Below are positions 25,735 to 35,034 of a DNA stretch of 61,853 bases, one piece after another. Within the stretch, counting starts at the first letter, position 1, and the number at the start of each line of letters is the position of its first letter. The position numbers and the translations under genes are program-made. Where the stretch lies: assembly GCA_900770345.1 (NCBI GenBank), contig CAAGKF010000359.1, positions 1 to 61,853 of the forward strand, given 5' to 3'. The notes beneath the pieces were generated by a model, which was not told the DNA's origin, did not search any database, and saw only the letters and a list, made by a program, of their open reading frames with translations. Source of the DNA: Lachnospiraceae bacterium (lineage in GTDB: Bacteria; Bacillota; Clostridia; Lachnospirales; Lachnospiraceae).

Positions 25735-28725
25735 CTACTGCATTAACAGATATGCATAATCTCTGATCACAGTTTCAATAATTTTCTGAATTCCCTCCGG
25801 AATATCCTCAGAAGCGGTGCCGGCCGTATAATCCATCACTCTGCCCATCAGTCTTACCTTACAGCTTCCCTTCTCAGCATCCAGTACGGCAAAGCCCTGA
25901 TTTCTGCTGTTCTCCATATCCGCCTCACTGGCAAAAAGCGTGAACTTATCCAGATAAGGAGCACTATCCCACGGACAGAAGCTGCGGCAGTTTCCGCATT
26001 CGTTGCACATATAATCCACATGAATGATCTGATGCTTTTCCATTCCCGGAACAACGAGAGAAATATTTGCTCTGTTGGGGCATACCTCCACACAGTTCTC
26101 GCAGTAGCTGCTGCAGGAAAGGCAGCGTTTGCTGTCCGCATCCTCCGGATTCTCCTCCGCAAGCCTGCCTTTGCGGCCGTAGATCGTATCAGCGTCAGAC
26201 AGACTAAAGAGATTTTCTGCCAGTGCCTTTCCGATAATGGCCTCCGCAGCCTTCTTTCCGTCACGGATTCCCTCTACTACCGTCGCCGGTCCGAAAAGAC
26301 CGTCGCCTGCAATATATACGCCCTTCACAGAGGATTCCAGCGTCTCCCGGTCTACCTGCGGACGTTTTCTCTCATCCAGAGCGATTCCGTTTGCAGCATA
26401 AAAGCTTCCCGGAACCTTCTCTCCTACTGCGGCGATCACCGTATCTGCAGGAACTGTCACAGTTTCATCTGTCTCCACTACGCCGCGGCGTCCGCTCTCA
26501 TCCATATCACCCAATACCATTTTCCTGCAGTACAGCTGACCATTTTCCAGCTTCACAGGAGCCAGCAGCTCGGCAAACTCCACGCCGTCCTCCACTGCCA
26601 TAACCAGCTCTTCCTCGTCAGCCGGCATATAGCGTTTTGTTCTTCTGTATACAAGAGAAACCTTCTCCACGCCTTCGTTGCGCTTTGCCGCTCTGGCTGT
26701 ATCCATGGCTGTATTTCCTCCGCCGATGACAACTACATTTTTACCCAGACCGACCTTGCCGTCCGTTGCCTTAAACTGAGCCAGGAAATCCAGCGCGTTC
26801 ATGGCCTCTCCGGCCTCCAGACGCAGAACGCCCGGTTCCTTTGCGCCTACTGCCAGAATTACGTAATCGTAATCCTTCTTAAGCTCCTCTACAGAAGTGA
26901 TCTCTTTTCCGTTTACCATCTCCACGCCCATGGCTGCCACGATCTGTACATCCTTATCGATTGCCTCATGAGAAATACGGAAGCCTGGAATCACATTGCG
27001 GACAACGCCGCCCATACGCTCTTCCTTCTCAAAAACGGTCACCTTCATGCCGCCCTTTGCCAGGAAGTAGGCTGCTGCCAGACCCGCGGGACCGCCGCCT
27101 ACCACAGCTGCCTTTTTGTCGGATATAACAGCCGGAGCCTTCAGGCCGGCCATCACTGCCTCAAATCCTCCCTCTGCCGCCTCCAGCTTTGTTCTGCGGA
27201 TGTTTACAGACTTCTCATAGAAGTTTCTTGTACATTTGCTCATACAATTGTGTGCACAGATGGTTCCTGTGATAAAAGGCAGCGGGTTCTTATTTAAAAT
27301 GACCTGAAGAGCTTCTTCATGCTTTCCGGCGCCCTCCAGCTTCAGATAGCTGGTAATATCCTGGTGGATCGGACAGCCCTCCTCGCAGGGAGCGATAAAG
27401 CAGTCTGTAAGAGGCACCGGCTTCTTTACCTTTCTGGACGGAAGAGGCTTTACGGCCTTTACATGATGCTTATCTGTTCTGGCAGCATCCACCATAGCCT
27501 GTGCCTTGGCGGCGTCTACGCCCGCAAATACAGCCGCATCCTTTGCCGCAAAAAGTTCAGCAATCTGCTCCAGTCTCTGATAACCGCCCGGCTTCAGCAT
27601 GGTGGTAGCCATGGTTACCGGCCAGATTCCCGCGTCCACGATACGGTCAATGTTGAAGTAATCGGCACCGCCGGAATAGGAAATCCTCAGCTTTCCTCCA
27701 AAATCCCTGGACAGCTTGGCTGCTACAGACATAGACAGCGCATACAGGGACTTTCCGGACATATACATCTCTTCACTGGGCAGCTCGTTCTGCTTTACAT
27801 CCACAGGGAAGGTGTTGGTGATCTTCACGCCGAATTCCAGTCCCTTTTCGTCTGCCAGCTTCTGAAGGCGCTCCAGCATGGGAACCGCATCCTCATACTG
27901 CAGATCATCTTTAAAGTGGAAATCGCCGAAGGCTACATAATCATAGCCCATATCATCCATCAGCTTTCTCGCATATTCATAGCCCAGAAGGGTGGGATTG
28001 CACTTAATAAAGGTATGTACATGCTTTTCCTCCAGCAGATACTTTGCAATGCGCTCGATCTCCTGAGGCGGACATCCGTGCAGGGTGGAAAGGGTTGCGG
28101 AATTACATACCGCGGGAGAAATTGCCTCCACATCCTCCTTTGTCAGTTTCTCAAAACGATCAATATTGTCAAGGAGCCACTGACGGCACTCCTTAAATAC
28201 GGGAGTTTCGGACGCATCCTTCATTCCCTCGATAAAGCGGTCGATCTTCTCCAGCTTGATGCCTTCCAGATCATAGCCCACAGACATATTGAACTGGAAA
28301 CCGTCCGGATCACCCAGACCGTATTCCTTTGCCAGCACCTTGCAGGCAAACCAGGCCTTTACATACTCGTCAAATGCCTGAGGAACATAGAGCTCTGTGG
28401 ACCACTCACAGTTGTAGCACTCATCATCCGCCCTGATACAGGGCTTGGAAACGGGGAGATCTTCTCCGTCCAGCTTCTGCACGGTTTTTAATTCGAAAAA
28501 GCGGCTGCCGGCAGCATAGGCTGCGACAATATTCTGGGTCAGCTGTGTATGAGGGCCTGCCGCCGGTCCGAAGGGCGTTTCCAGACTGCGGCCGAAGATC
28601 CTGTAAACCTTTGCCGGATCTGCTTTAAATGGCCTTTTGATTCCGAAAATACTTCCCTTTTTCTGTTCTTCCAGTATCCAGTTCATTAAATTCCCGAAAG
28701 GAATTGGTGTCATAATATCGCTCAT
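25735..28725 (-). CDS. ygfK: YgfK-type multidomain Fe-S flavoprotein (putative selenate reductase subunit)
   Basis: The protein has 996 residues. Residues 1-400 form a dihydropyrimidine/dihydroorotate dehydrogenase-like barrel (TPFGPAAGPHTQLTQNI, STLHGCPP, RISYSGGADYFN). A GltD-like Fe-S segment follows (CFIAPCEEGCPIHQDI, CAHNCMSKC). Next is an FAD/NADPH module with AAVVGGGPAGLAAAYFLAKGG and VVVIGGGNTAMDTARAA. The C-terminal 2x4Fe-4S ferredoxin domain has CSSYCENCVEVCP and CNECGNCRSFCP. The protein is required in the urate/purine degradation cluster. Its exact reaction is unsettled, but the architecture suits NAD(P)H-linked reduction of a purine-ring intermediate. Confidence 0.95.
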   Translation of the reverse strand: MSDIMTPIPFGNLMNWILEEQKKGSIFGIKRPFKADPAKVYRIFGRSLETPFGPAAGPHTQLTQNIVAAYAAGSRFFELKTVQKLDGEDLPVSKPCIRADDECYNCEWSTELYVPQAFDEYVKAWFACKVLAKEYGLGDPDGFQFNMSVGYDLEGIKLEKIDRFIEGMKDASETPVFKECRQWLLDNIDRFEKLTKEDVEAISPAVCNSATLSTLHGCPPQEIERIAKYLLEEKHVHTFIKCNPTLLGYEYARKLMDDMGYDYVAFGDFHFKDDLQYEDAVPMLERLQKLADEKGLEFGVKITNTFPVDVKQNELPSEEMYMSGKSLYALSMSVAAKLSRDFGGKLRISYSGGADYFNIDRIVDAGIWPVTMATTMLKPGGYQRLEQIAELFAAKDAAVFAGVDAAKAQAMVDAARTDKHHVKAVKPLPSRKVKKPVPLTDCFIAPCEEGCPIHQDITSYLKLEGAGKHEEALQVILNKNPLPFITGTICAHNCMSKCTRNFYEKSVNIRRTKLEAAEGGFEAVMAGLKAPAVISDKKAAVVGGGPAGLAAAYFLAKGGMKVTVFEKEERMGGVVRNVIPGFRISHEAIDKDVQIVAAMGVEMVNGKEITSVEELKKDYDYVILAVGAKEPGVLRLEAGEAMNALDFLAQFKATDGKVGLGKNVVVIGGGNTAMDTARAAKRNEGVEKVSLVYRRTKRYMPADEEELVMAVEDGVEFAELLAPVKLENGQLYCRKMVLGDMDESGRRGVVETDETVTVPADTVIAAVGEKVPGSFYAANGIALDERKRPQVDRETLESSVKGVYIAGDGLFGPATVVEGIRDGKKAAEAIIGKALAENLFSLSDADTIYGRKGRLAEENPEDADSKRCLSCSSYCENCVEVCPNRANISLVVPGMEKHQIIHVDYMCNECGNCRSFCPWDSAPYLDKFTLFASEADMENSRNQGFAVLDAEKGSCKVRLMGRVMDYTAGTASEDIPEGIQKIIETVIRDYAYLLMQ

Positions 28726-28742
28726 TTTTATCCTCCCTGTTA

Positions 28743-30074
28743 TTATCCGTTAATAGAATCCGCAAGCTTCTGCGCTTCCTGACGCGCCTCAAAGAGTACC
28801 TTCTCCTCATCAATACCGATCAGCTCTCTGTCCTTCATCAGAACCCTGCCGTTACATACAGTGGTGACAACGCTGCGTCCTGTCATTCCGAAAAGGATAT
28901 GGCTGTTTACATTGCCTGCATGCATCGGAGTTCTGGGAATGTAATCTGTCACGATCACATCAGCGGCAGCGCCTTCCTTCAATACACCCAGCTGCTTCTT
29001 AAAATAACGGTTGGCGATCTTTGCGTTGCCCTCAAAGAGCATCTGCGGAACCTCTCCCCAGGCCGCGTTCGCATCGCAGAGATGATGCTTGTGGAGTACA
29101 TTGGCTACCTTATAGGATTCCAGCATATCCTGAGTATAGCCGTCAGTGCCCAGTCCTGTAAGGATGCCTCTGTGAACGATCTCCATGGTCGGAGGACAGC
29201 CGCAGGCATTTCCCATATTGGATTCCGGATTGTGGACCACCATGGTATCCGTATCCTTAATGAGCTGCATCTCATGCGGATTAACATAAATGCAGTGTGC
29301 CAGCAGTGTCTTGCTTCCTAAGATATTGCAGTCCATCAGACGGTCCACGATGCGCTTCCCATGCTTCTTCAGGCAGTCGTGGAGATCCTCAATGCCCTCT
29401 GCCACGTGGATGTGATAACCCACCTCATCCGGCTTGTTGGCGGCCGCCAGCTCCATGGTCTCGTCTGAAATGGTAAACTGCGCATGCATTCCCATCATAC
29501 CGGCAATCATATCGGAATCATCCGCCAGTGCATGCCGGATCCAGGCTGCATTCTCCATTACGGACTCACGGGCCTTGTCCATGCCGTCACGGTCAGAAAT
29601 CTCATAGCACAGACATGTACGCACTCCCATTTCCTTCGCCGCATCCTCAATGGCAAAAAGGCTGTCATGGATCTCGCCGAAGCTCGCATGATGATCAAAT
29701 ACTGTAGTTACACCGTTTTTAATAGAATCGATATAAGTAACTCTGGCGCTCTGGCGTGTCTGCTCATTGGTCAGATGACGGTCGATCGTCCACCACATAC
29801 CATCCAGAATATCCAGGAAACCGTTGGGATTGTAGCCGTTGATACTCAGCCCCCGGGCCATGGCACTGTAAATATGTTCATGGGTATTAATGAAAGCAGG
29901 CATGATCACGCCGCCTCTGGCGTCTACAAACTCCGCTTCCGGAAATTCCTTCCTGATGTCCTCAAGCGTTCCCACTTTCTTAATAACTGTCCCTTCCACA
30001 GCAACCGCACCGTTCTCGAAAAATGGCTGTGCGCCGTCTCTGGTCACCAGGCGTCCGTTTCCAATTACTAACAT
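28743..30074 (-). CDS. ssnA: SsnA putative amidohydrolase (aminohydrolase)
   Basis: ATZ/TRZ-type metal amidohydrolase of 443 residues. Metal-ligand motifs in order are NTHEHIYSAMARGL, YHIHVAEG, LLAHCIYV and GLGTDGY. It is the first gene of the minus-strand arm and 17 bp from ygfK. In E. coli and other gut bacteria ssnA belongs to the same cluster and is implicated in urate breakdown. Deamination or ring hydrolysis of a purine-derived intermediate is the likely reaction. Its promoter lies in the shared region 30075-30386. Confidence 0.94.
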   Translation of the reverse strand: MLVIGNGRLVTRDGAQPFFENGAVAVEGTVIKKVGTLEDIRKEFPEAEFVDARGGVIMPAFINTHEHIYSAMARGLSINGYNPNGFLDILDGMWWTIDRHLTNEQTRQSARVTYIDSIKNGVTTVFDHHASFGEIHDSLFAIEDAAKEMGVRTCLCYEISDRDGMDKARESVMENAAWIRHALADDSDMIAGMMGMHAQFTISDETMELAAANKPDEVGYHIHVAEGIEDLHDCLKKHGKRIVDRLMDCNILGSKTLLAHCIYVNPHEMQLIKDTDTMVVHNPESNMGNACGCPPTMEIVHRGILTGLGTDGYTQDMLESYKVANVLHKHHLCDANAAWGEVPQMLFEGNAKIANRYFKKQLGVLKEGAAADVIVTDYIPRTPMHAGNVNSHILFGMTGRSVVTTVCNGRVLMKDRELIGIDEEKVLFEARQEAQKLADSING

Positions 30075-30196
30075 AAGCTCTCTCCTTTTCTTTATTCACT
30101 TTTACTCATTGCACATTGCACGCTGCACTGTCTTCTTATAAACATATCTTATAGATATTTATAACAAGATATGTATCTGTACCCCTATACTAACAC

Positions 30197-30294
30197 CTTG
30201 CAACTCCATTTGCAAGAGCAAAATACAAAAATTTTTAGTTATGCAAAATTTTTTTGTAAAAACCTCTTGCAATTCCATTTTTTTGTGCTATGAT
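30197..30294. promoter_or_regulatory. Divergent promoter region with TTGCAA operator repeats (purine island)
   Basis: The 312-bp gap 30075-30386 separates ssnA (minus) from the YheO-type regulator (plus). An inverted repeat CTTGCAA-N6-TTGCAAG lies at 30197-30216. A direct copy of its left half with the following TCCATT recurs at 30266-30279. The plus promoter uses TTGCAA (30267-30272) as -35 with TATGAT (30289-30294) as -10. On the minus strand the inverted repeat supplies TTGCAA as -35 with TAGTAT about 17 bp on. The repeats therefore overlap both promoters, as expected of one regulator controlling both arms. Confidence 0.6.
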
Positions 30295-30386
30295 GGAATC
30301 ATAAACAAGGCGGTCACAATTTACCGAATGTTTATTGTACAAAGTAACCACATAAATTTGAAGAGTCCGAGAAAGGAGAAACAGCT

Positions 30387-31052
30387 ATGGCATACACACT
30401 TGACTTACTGAAACAGCTTGCTGACGGACTTGCAAGGCAGTTCGGTCCTGACTGCGAGATCGTTATACACGATTTAAAGCGGCACGATCTGGAACACTCC
30501 GTTGTACATATCAATAACGGACATGTAACCAACCGCCGTGAAGGCGACGGCCCGTCAAAGGTTGTTCTTGAAACGCTGCACAAGGATCCTGCTACCTTAA
30601 AAGATCATCTGGGGTACCTGACCCGTACCGCCAACGGCAAGATCTTAAAATCCAGCACTATTTACATCAGAAATGACGATGGCACCTCCATTGACTATCT
30701 GCTTTCCATCAATTATGACATTACAGGTTTGATGACGGTGGACCGTTCCATTAAATCTCTCATAGATACCGAACCCCCGTCGGATGCGAAACAGCAGCCG
30801 GAACAGATTGTCCACAATGTCAACGACCTGCTTGACACGCTGATCGAACAGTCGGTAGCTCTGGTAGGAAAGCCCGCAGCTCTGATGAACAAGGAGGAAA
30901 AAGTCACGGCAATCCAGTTTTTAAATGATGCCGGCGCCTTCCTTATCACCAAATCCGGCGATAAGGTCTCCCAATATTTCGGAATCTCCAAATTTACTTT
31001 GTACAGCTACATCGACGTAAACAGCCGCAAGTCATCCAATGACAAGAACTAA
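30387..31052 (+). CDS. YheO-like PAS plus helix-turn-helix transcriptional regulator (DauR type)
   Basis: The protein has 221 residues. The N-terminal two-thirds is a YheO-like PAS domain (GPDCEIVIHDLKRHDLEHSV, then RTANGKILKSSTIYIRNDDG). The C-terminal HTH_22 domain includes GAFLITKSGDKVSQYFGISKFTLYSYID. Relatives such as DauR control amino acid catabolism. It is the first gene of the plus arm, 39 bp before ygeX, with the ribosome site GAAAGGAG. It is the only DNA-binding protein encoded in the purine island and so the best candidate to read the TTGCAA repeats. Confidence 0.92.
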   Translation: MAYTLDLLKQLADGLARQFGPDCEIVIHDLKRHDLEHSVVHINNGHVTNRREGDGPSKVVLETLHKDPATLKDHLGYLTRTANGKILKSSTIYIRNDDGTSIDYLLSINYDITGLMTVDRSIKSLIDTEPPSDAKQQPEQIVHNVNDLLDTLIEQSVALVGKPAALMNKEEKVTAIQFLNDAGAFLITKSGDKVSQYFGISKFTLYSYIDVNSRKSSNDKN

Positions 31053-31091
31053 AAAATAACAGGATCTCATAAAACAAGGAGGATACGTATC

Positions 31092-32300
31092 ATGAATCAG
31101 AAGATTCAATGGGCGGTCAATCAGATGCCGAAAACTGATGACAAAAACCTGCCGATCATGGGCTTAGGTGAAATTAAGAAGGCGCGGACCTTCCATGAAA
31201 GCTTCCCACAGTACAGCAAAACACCTCTTACCAGGCTGGATCAGATGGCCAAATACCTGGGTGTAAAGGAAGTCTACATCAAGGACGAGTCCTACCGCTT
31301 CGGTTTAAATGCATTTAAGGTACTTGGCGGTTCCTTCGCCATGGCGCGCTACATCGCCAAGGAAACCGGAAAGGATGTTTCCGAGCTTCCCTATTCCGTA
31401 CTGACTTCCGATCAGCTGCGTGAGGAATTCGGTCAGGCAACCTTCTTTACCGCTACTGACGGAAACCACGGCCGCGGCGTTGCGTGGGCAGCCAACCGTT
31501 TAGGTCAGAAGGCCGTTGTACATATGCCCAAGGGCTCCACTCAGACACGTCTGGAAAACATTGCCAAGGAAGGCGCACAGGTAGACATCCAGGATATGAA
31601 CTACGATGACTGTGTACGTCTGGCAGCAAAGGAAGCAGATGAGACCCCGAGAGGCGTTATCGTTCAGGATACCGCATGGGACGGCTACGAAGAGATTCCG
31701 GCATGGATCATGCAGGGCTACGGAACCATGGCAATGGAAGCCGGCGAGCAGTTAAAGGAATACGGCTGCGAGCGTCCTACCCACATTTTCGTGCAGGCAG
31801 GCGTTGGTTCCCTGGCAGGAGCTGTAGTAGGCTACTTCTCAAACCTGTACGCAGACAATCCTCCTACCTTTGTAGTTGTGGAAGCTGATGTGGCTGCCTG
31901 CCTGTACAAGGGTGCTGCTGCCGGCGACGGAAACATCCGCATCGTTGACGGAGATATGCAGACCATCATGGCCGGACTCGCCTGCGGCGAACCCAACACC
32001 ATTTCCTGGGATATCCTGAAGAACCACGTAAAAGTATTTATCGCCGCTCCCGACTGGGTAGCCGCAGAGGGCATGCGTATGCTGGCCGCTCCTATCAAGG
32101 GTGACGCCCCTGTTACCTCCGGTGAGTCCGGAGCCGCACCATTCGGTTCTCTGGCAGCCATGATGACCATGGACGAATACAGTGATCTGAGAAATGATAT
32201 TGGCCTGGATGAGAATTCCCGCGTTCTTCTGTTCTCCACAGAGGGCGATACAGATCCGGAAAGATATAAGAATATTGTCTGGAAAGGCCTGGAGAAATAA
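31092..32300 (+). CDS. ygeX: Diaminopropionate ammonia-lyase YgeX
   Basis: PLP enzyme that converts 2,3-diaminopropionate to pyruvate and two ammonia, 402 residues. The PLP lysine is K76 in RFGLNAFKVLGGS. ATDGNHGRGVAWAA and the glycine-rich QAGVGSLAGAVVG phosphate loop follow. YgeX is reported to be needed for anaerobic urate breakdown, where the diaminopropionate-like end of the route yields pyruvate. Codon use is strongly biased toward frequent C-ending and CTG codons, as in ygeY and ygeW, suggesting high expression. It is followed 68 bp later by ygeY. Confidence 0.95.
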   Translation: MNQKIQWAVNQMPKTDDKNLPIMGLGEIKKARTFHESFPQYSKTPLTRLDQMAKYLGVKEVYIKDESYRFGLNAFKVLGGSFAMARYIAKETGKDVSELPYSVLTSDQLREEFGQATFFTATDGNHGRGVAWAANRLGQKAVVHMPKGSTQTRLENIAKEGAQVDIQDMNYDDCVRLAAKEADETPRGVIVQDTAWDGYEEIPAWIMQGYGTMAMEAGEQLKEYGCERPTHIFVQAGVGSLAGAVVGYFSNLYADNPPTFVVVEADVAACLYKGAAAGDGNIRIVDGDMQTIMAGLACGEPNTISWDILKNHVKVFIAAPDWVAAEGMRMLAAPIKGDAPVTSGESGAAPFGSLAAMMTMDEYSDLRNDIGLDENSRVLLFSTEGDTDPERYKNIVWKGLEK

Positions 32301-32368
32301 TTACAACAGAAGTTCAGGGCGGCCTGAACAATATAAATTTAAAAATATAATTGAAGGAGAATATAAAA

Positions 32369-33685
32369 ATGAATCTTGATTATGCAAAAATCAAAGAAGC
32401 TGCCGGAAAATATGAAAAGGATATGACCAAGTTCCTTCGCGAGATCGTTAAGAATCCCGGTGAGAGCTGCGACGAGAAAGCACACATTGACCGTATTGCC
32501 GAGGAAATGAGAGCATTGGGCTTTGACAAGGTTGAGATCGATCCCATGGGCAATGTTCTGGGATACATGGGAACAGGAGAGACCCTGATCGGTTTTGACG
32601 CTCACATCGATACCGTCGGTATCGGCAACAGAGACAACTGGACCTTCGATCCATACGAAGGCTATGAGACCGAGATCGAAATCGGCGGCCGCGGCGTATC
32701 TGACCAGTGCGGCGGTATTGTATCTGCTGTATACGGCGCAAAGATCATGAAGGATCTGGGACTGTTAAGCGACAAGTACACCGTTCTTGTTGTGGGAACC
32801 GTTCAGGAAGAGGACTGCGACGGTCTCTGCTGGCAGTACATCATCAACGAAGATAAGGTTCGTCCTGAATTCGTAGTATCCACAGAGCCTACCGACGGCG
32901 GTATCTACAGAGGACAGAGAGGACGTATGGAGATCCGTATCGATGTGAAGGGCGTTTCCTGCCACGGCTCCGCTCCTGAAAGAGGCGACAACGCGATCTA
33001 CAAGATGGCTGATATTCTTCAGGATGTACGCGCACTGAACGAGAATGACGCTGCTGATGATAAGGAAGTTAAGGGTCTGGTTAAGATGCTGGATAAGAAG
33101 TTCAATCCCGAGTGGGAAGAGGCTAACTTCCTTGGCCGCGGTACCGTAACTGTTTCCGAGATCTTCTTCACCTCCCCAAGCCGCTGTGCAGTTGCTGACT
33201 CCTGTGCAGTATCCCTGGACCGCCGTATGACAGCAGGCGAAACCTGGGAAAGCTGCCTGGATGAGATCCGCGCTCTTCCGGCTGTTAAGAAGTACGGAAG
33301 CGACGTTACCGTATCCATGTACGAATACTCCCGTCCTTCCTACAAGGGTCTGGTATATCCGATCGAGTGCTACTTCCCAACCTGGGTAATCCCGAAGGAT
33401 CACAAGGTAACACAGGCTCTGGAGGAAGCTTACAAGGGTCTGTACGGCGACGCACGTATCGGCGCCGAGGAAACTCTGGCTATGAGAACCGCACGTCCTC
33501 TGACCGACAAGTGGACCTTCTCCACCAACGGCGTATCCATCATGGGCCGCAACGGCATCCCGTGCATCGGCTTCGGCCCCGGCGCTGAGGCTCAGGCTCA
33601 TGCACCGAACGAAAAGACCTGGAAGCAGGATCTTGTTACCTGCGCTGCTGTATACGCAGCTCTGCCCACTGTTTACTGCAAATAA
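32369..33685 (+). CDS. ygeY: YgeY family M20 metallohydrolase (selenium-metabolism linked)
   Basis: M20 family zinc hydrolase of 438 residues. The ATG at 32369 has AAGGAG 9 nt upstream; an in-frame TTG at 32351 overlaps that ribosome site. Catalytic-domain motifs are IGFDAHIDTVG, SDQCGGI, VQEEDCDGL (general base and metal Glu) and VSTEPTDGGIYRGQRGRMEI. The dimerisation-domain His is in VSCHGSAPERGDNAIYK. In the purine cluster it is expected to cleave an N-acyl or ureido intermediate. It lies between ygeX and ygeW in the same strongly codon-biased block. Confidence 0.95.
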   Translation: MNLDYAKIKEAAGKYEKDMTKFLREIVKNPGESCDEKAHIDRIAEEMRALGFDKVEIDPMGNVLGYMGTGETLIGFDAHIDTVGIGNRDNWTFDPYEGYETEIEIGGRGVSDQCGGIVSAVYGAKIMKDLGLLSDKYTVLVVGTVQEEDCDGLCWQYIINEDKVRPEFVVSTEPTDGGIYRGQRGRMEIRIDVKGVSCHGSAPERGDNAIYKMADILQDVRALNENDAADDKEVKGLVKMLDKKFNPEWEEANFLGRGTVTVSEIFFTSPSRCAVADSCAVSLDRRMTAGETWESCLDEIRALPAVKKYGSDVTVSMYEYSRPSYKGLVYPIECYFPTWVIPKDHKVTQALEEAYKGLYGDARIGAEETLAMRTARPLTDKWTFSTNGVSIMGRNGIPCIGFGPGAEAQAHAPNEKTWKQDLVTCAAVYAALPTVYCK

Positions 33686-33754
33686 TGGACACATACTGAA
33701 AATCCGCCCAATAAATACAATTTAAAAATATTAAACATAAAGGAGCTAATTATT

Positions 33755-34948
33755 ATGAAAACATTACAGGATTATATTGATAAACTGAATTCCTTAAATT
33801 TCAAGGAAATGTACGAAGGCGATTTCTTCCTGACCTGGGAGAAGACAGATGACGAACTGGAAGCTGTATGGACTCTGGCTGACGCTCTGCGCTTCATGAG
33901 AGAGAACAACATCTCCACCAAGGTATTTGAGAGCGGACTGGGCATCTCCTTATTCCGTGACAATTCCACCCGTACACGTTTCTCCTTCGCTTCCGCCTGC
34001 AACCTGCTGGGCCTGGAGGTACAGGATCTGGATGAGGGTAAATCCCAGGTAGCTCACGGTGAAACCGTACGTGAGACTGCAAATATGATCTCCTTCATGG
34101 CTGATGTTATCGGTATCCGCGATGATATGTACATCGGCAAGGGAAATGCTTACATGCATGAAGTTGTTGACGCTGTAACCCAGGGCTACAAGGACGGCAT
34201 TCTGGAGCAGAAGCCAACTCTGGTAAACTTACAGTGTGATATCGACCATCCGACTCAGTGTATGGCTGATATGCTGCACATCATCCATGAGTTCGGCGGT
34301 GTAGAGAACTTAAAGGGCAAGAAGCTGGCTATGACCTGGGCTTACTCTCCTTCCTACGGAAAGCCTCTGTCCGTTCCTCAGGGCGTTATCGGTCTGATGA
34401 CACGTATGGGTATGGAAGTAGTTCTGGCTCATCCGGAAGGCTACGAGGTTATGCCTGAGGTAGAGGAAGTTGCAAGAAAGAACGCTGAAAAGTCCGGCGG
34501 TTCCTTCCGCGTATCTCATGATATGGCTGACGCTTTCAAGGATGCCGACATCGTTTATCCGAAGAGCTGGGCTCCGTTCGCAGCTATGGAGAAGAGAACC
34601 AATCTGTACGCTGAGGGTGATACCGACGGCATCAAGGCTCTGGAGAAGGAGCTGCTGGCTCAGAACGCAGAGCACAAGGACTGGTGCTGTACCGAAGAGC
34701 TGATGAAGACCACCAAGGACGGAAAGGCTCTGTATCTGCACTGCCTGCCTGCCGACATCAACGATGTAAGCTGCAAGGACGGCGAAGTTGAGGCATCCGT
34801 ATTCGACCGCTACCGTGATCCGCTGTACAAGGAAGCAAGCTACAAGCCATACGTGATCGCAGCTATGATCATGCTGGCCAAATTCGCTGATCCTGCTGAC
34901 ATCTTAAAGAAGCTGGAAGACAGAGGAACACCAAGAGTATTCAAATAG
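33755..34948 (+). CDS. ygeW: YgeW family carbamoyltransferase
   Basis: Aspartate/ornithine carbamoyltransferase family, 397 residues. Carbamoyl phosphate-binding signatures are FRDNSTRTRFSF (about residues 68-79), DIDHPTQCMADML and HCLPADI. YgeW is not a true ornithine enzyme; in the purine cluster it is thought to work phosphorolytically on a carbamoylated intermediate to give carbamoyl phosphate. That fits the carbamate kinase gene downstream. A hairpin followed by TTTTT sits between the two genes (34977-35006). Confidence 0.95.
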   Translation: MKTLQDYIDKLNSLNFKEMYEGDFFLTWEKTDDELEAVWTLADALRFMRENNISTKVFESGLGISLFRDNSTRTRFSFASACNLLGLEVQDLDEGKSQVAHGETVRETANMISFMADVIGIRDDMYIGKGNAYMHEVVDAVTQGYKDGILEQKPTLVNLQCDIDHPTQCMADMLHIIHEFGGVENLKGKKLAMTWAYSPSYGKPLSVPQGVIGLMTRMGMEVVLAHPEGYEVMPEVEEVARKNAEKSGGSFRVSHDMADAFKDADIVYPKSWAPFAAMEKRTNLYAEGDTDGIKALEKELLAQNAEHKDWCCTEELMKTTKDGKALYLHCLPADINDVSCKDGEVEASVFDRYRDPLYKEASYKPYVIAAMIMLAKFADPADILKKLEDRGTPRVFK

Positions 34949-34976
34949 GATTGGATGGCACATCCAGTGATTTGGG

Positions 34977-35006
34977 GGCTGCCGGACTGAGTTCGGCAGC
35001 CTTTTT
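34977..35006 (+). terminator. Terminator-like hairpin between ygeW and the carbamate kinase gene
   Basis: GGCTGCCG pairs with CGGCAGCC (34977-35001) and is followed by TTTTT. It is canonical for an intrinsic terminator but lies inside the operon, 29 bp before the carbamate kinase ATG, so it probably lowers downstream expression by partial termination. Confidence 0.7.
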
Positions 35007-35034
35007 GTATCCTGTAGCAAAGGGGAATTACATT

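Noticed and set aside
32765..33694. A 309-codon open frame antisense to ygeY
   Set aside because: It lies wholly inside the strongly codon-biased ygeY gene, has no ribosome site and no recognisable domain; such shadows arise from the codon pattern.
34951..35034. Longer carbamate kinase start at 34951
   Set aside because: The extension is translated from the terminator hairpin and has no similarity to the family; AAAGGGG precedes the ATG at 35035.
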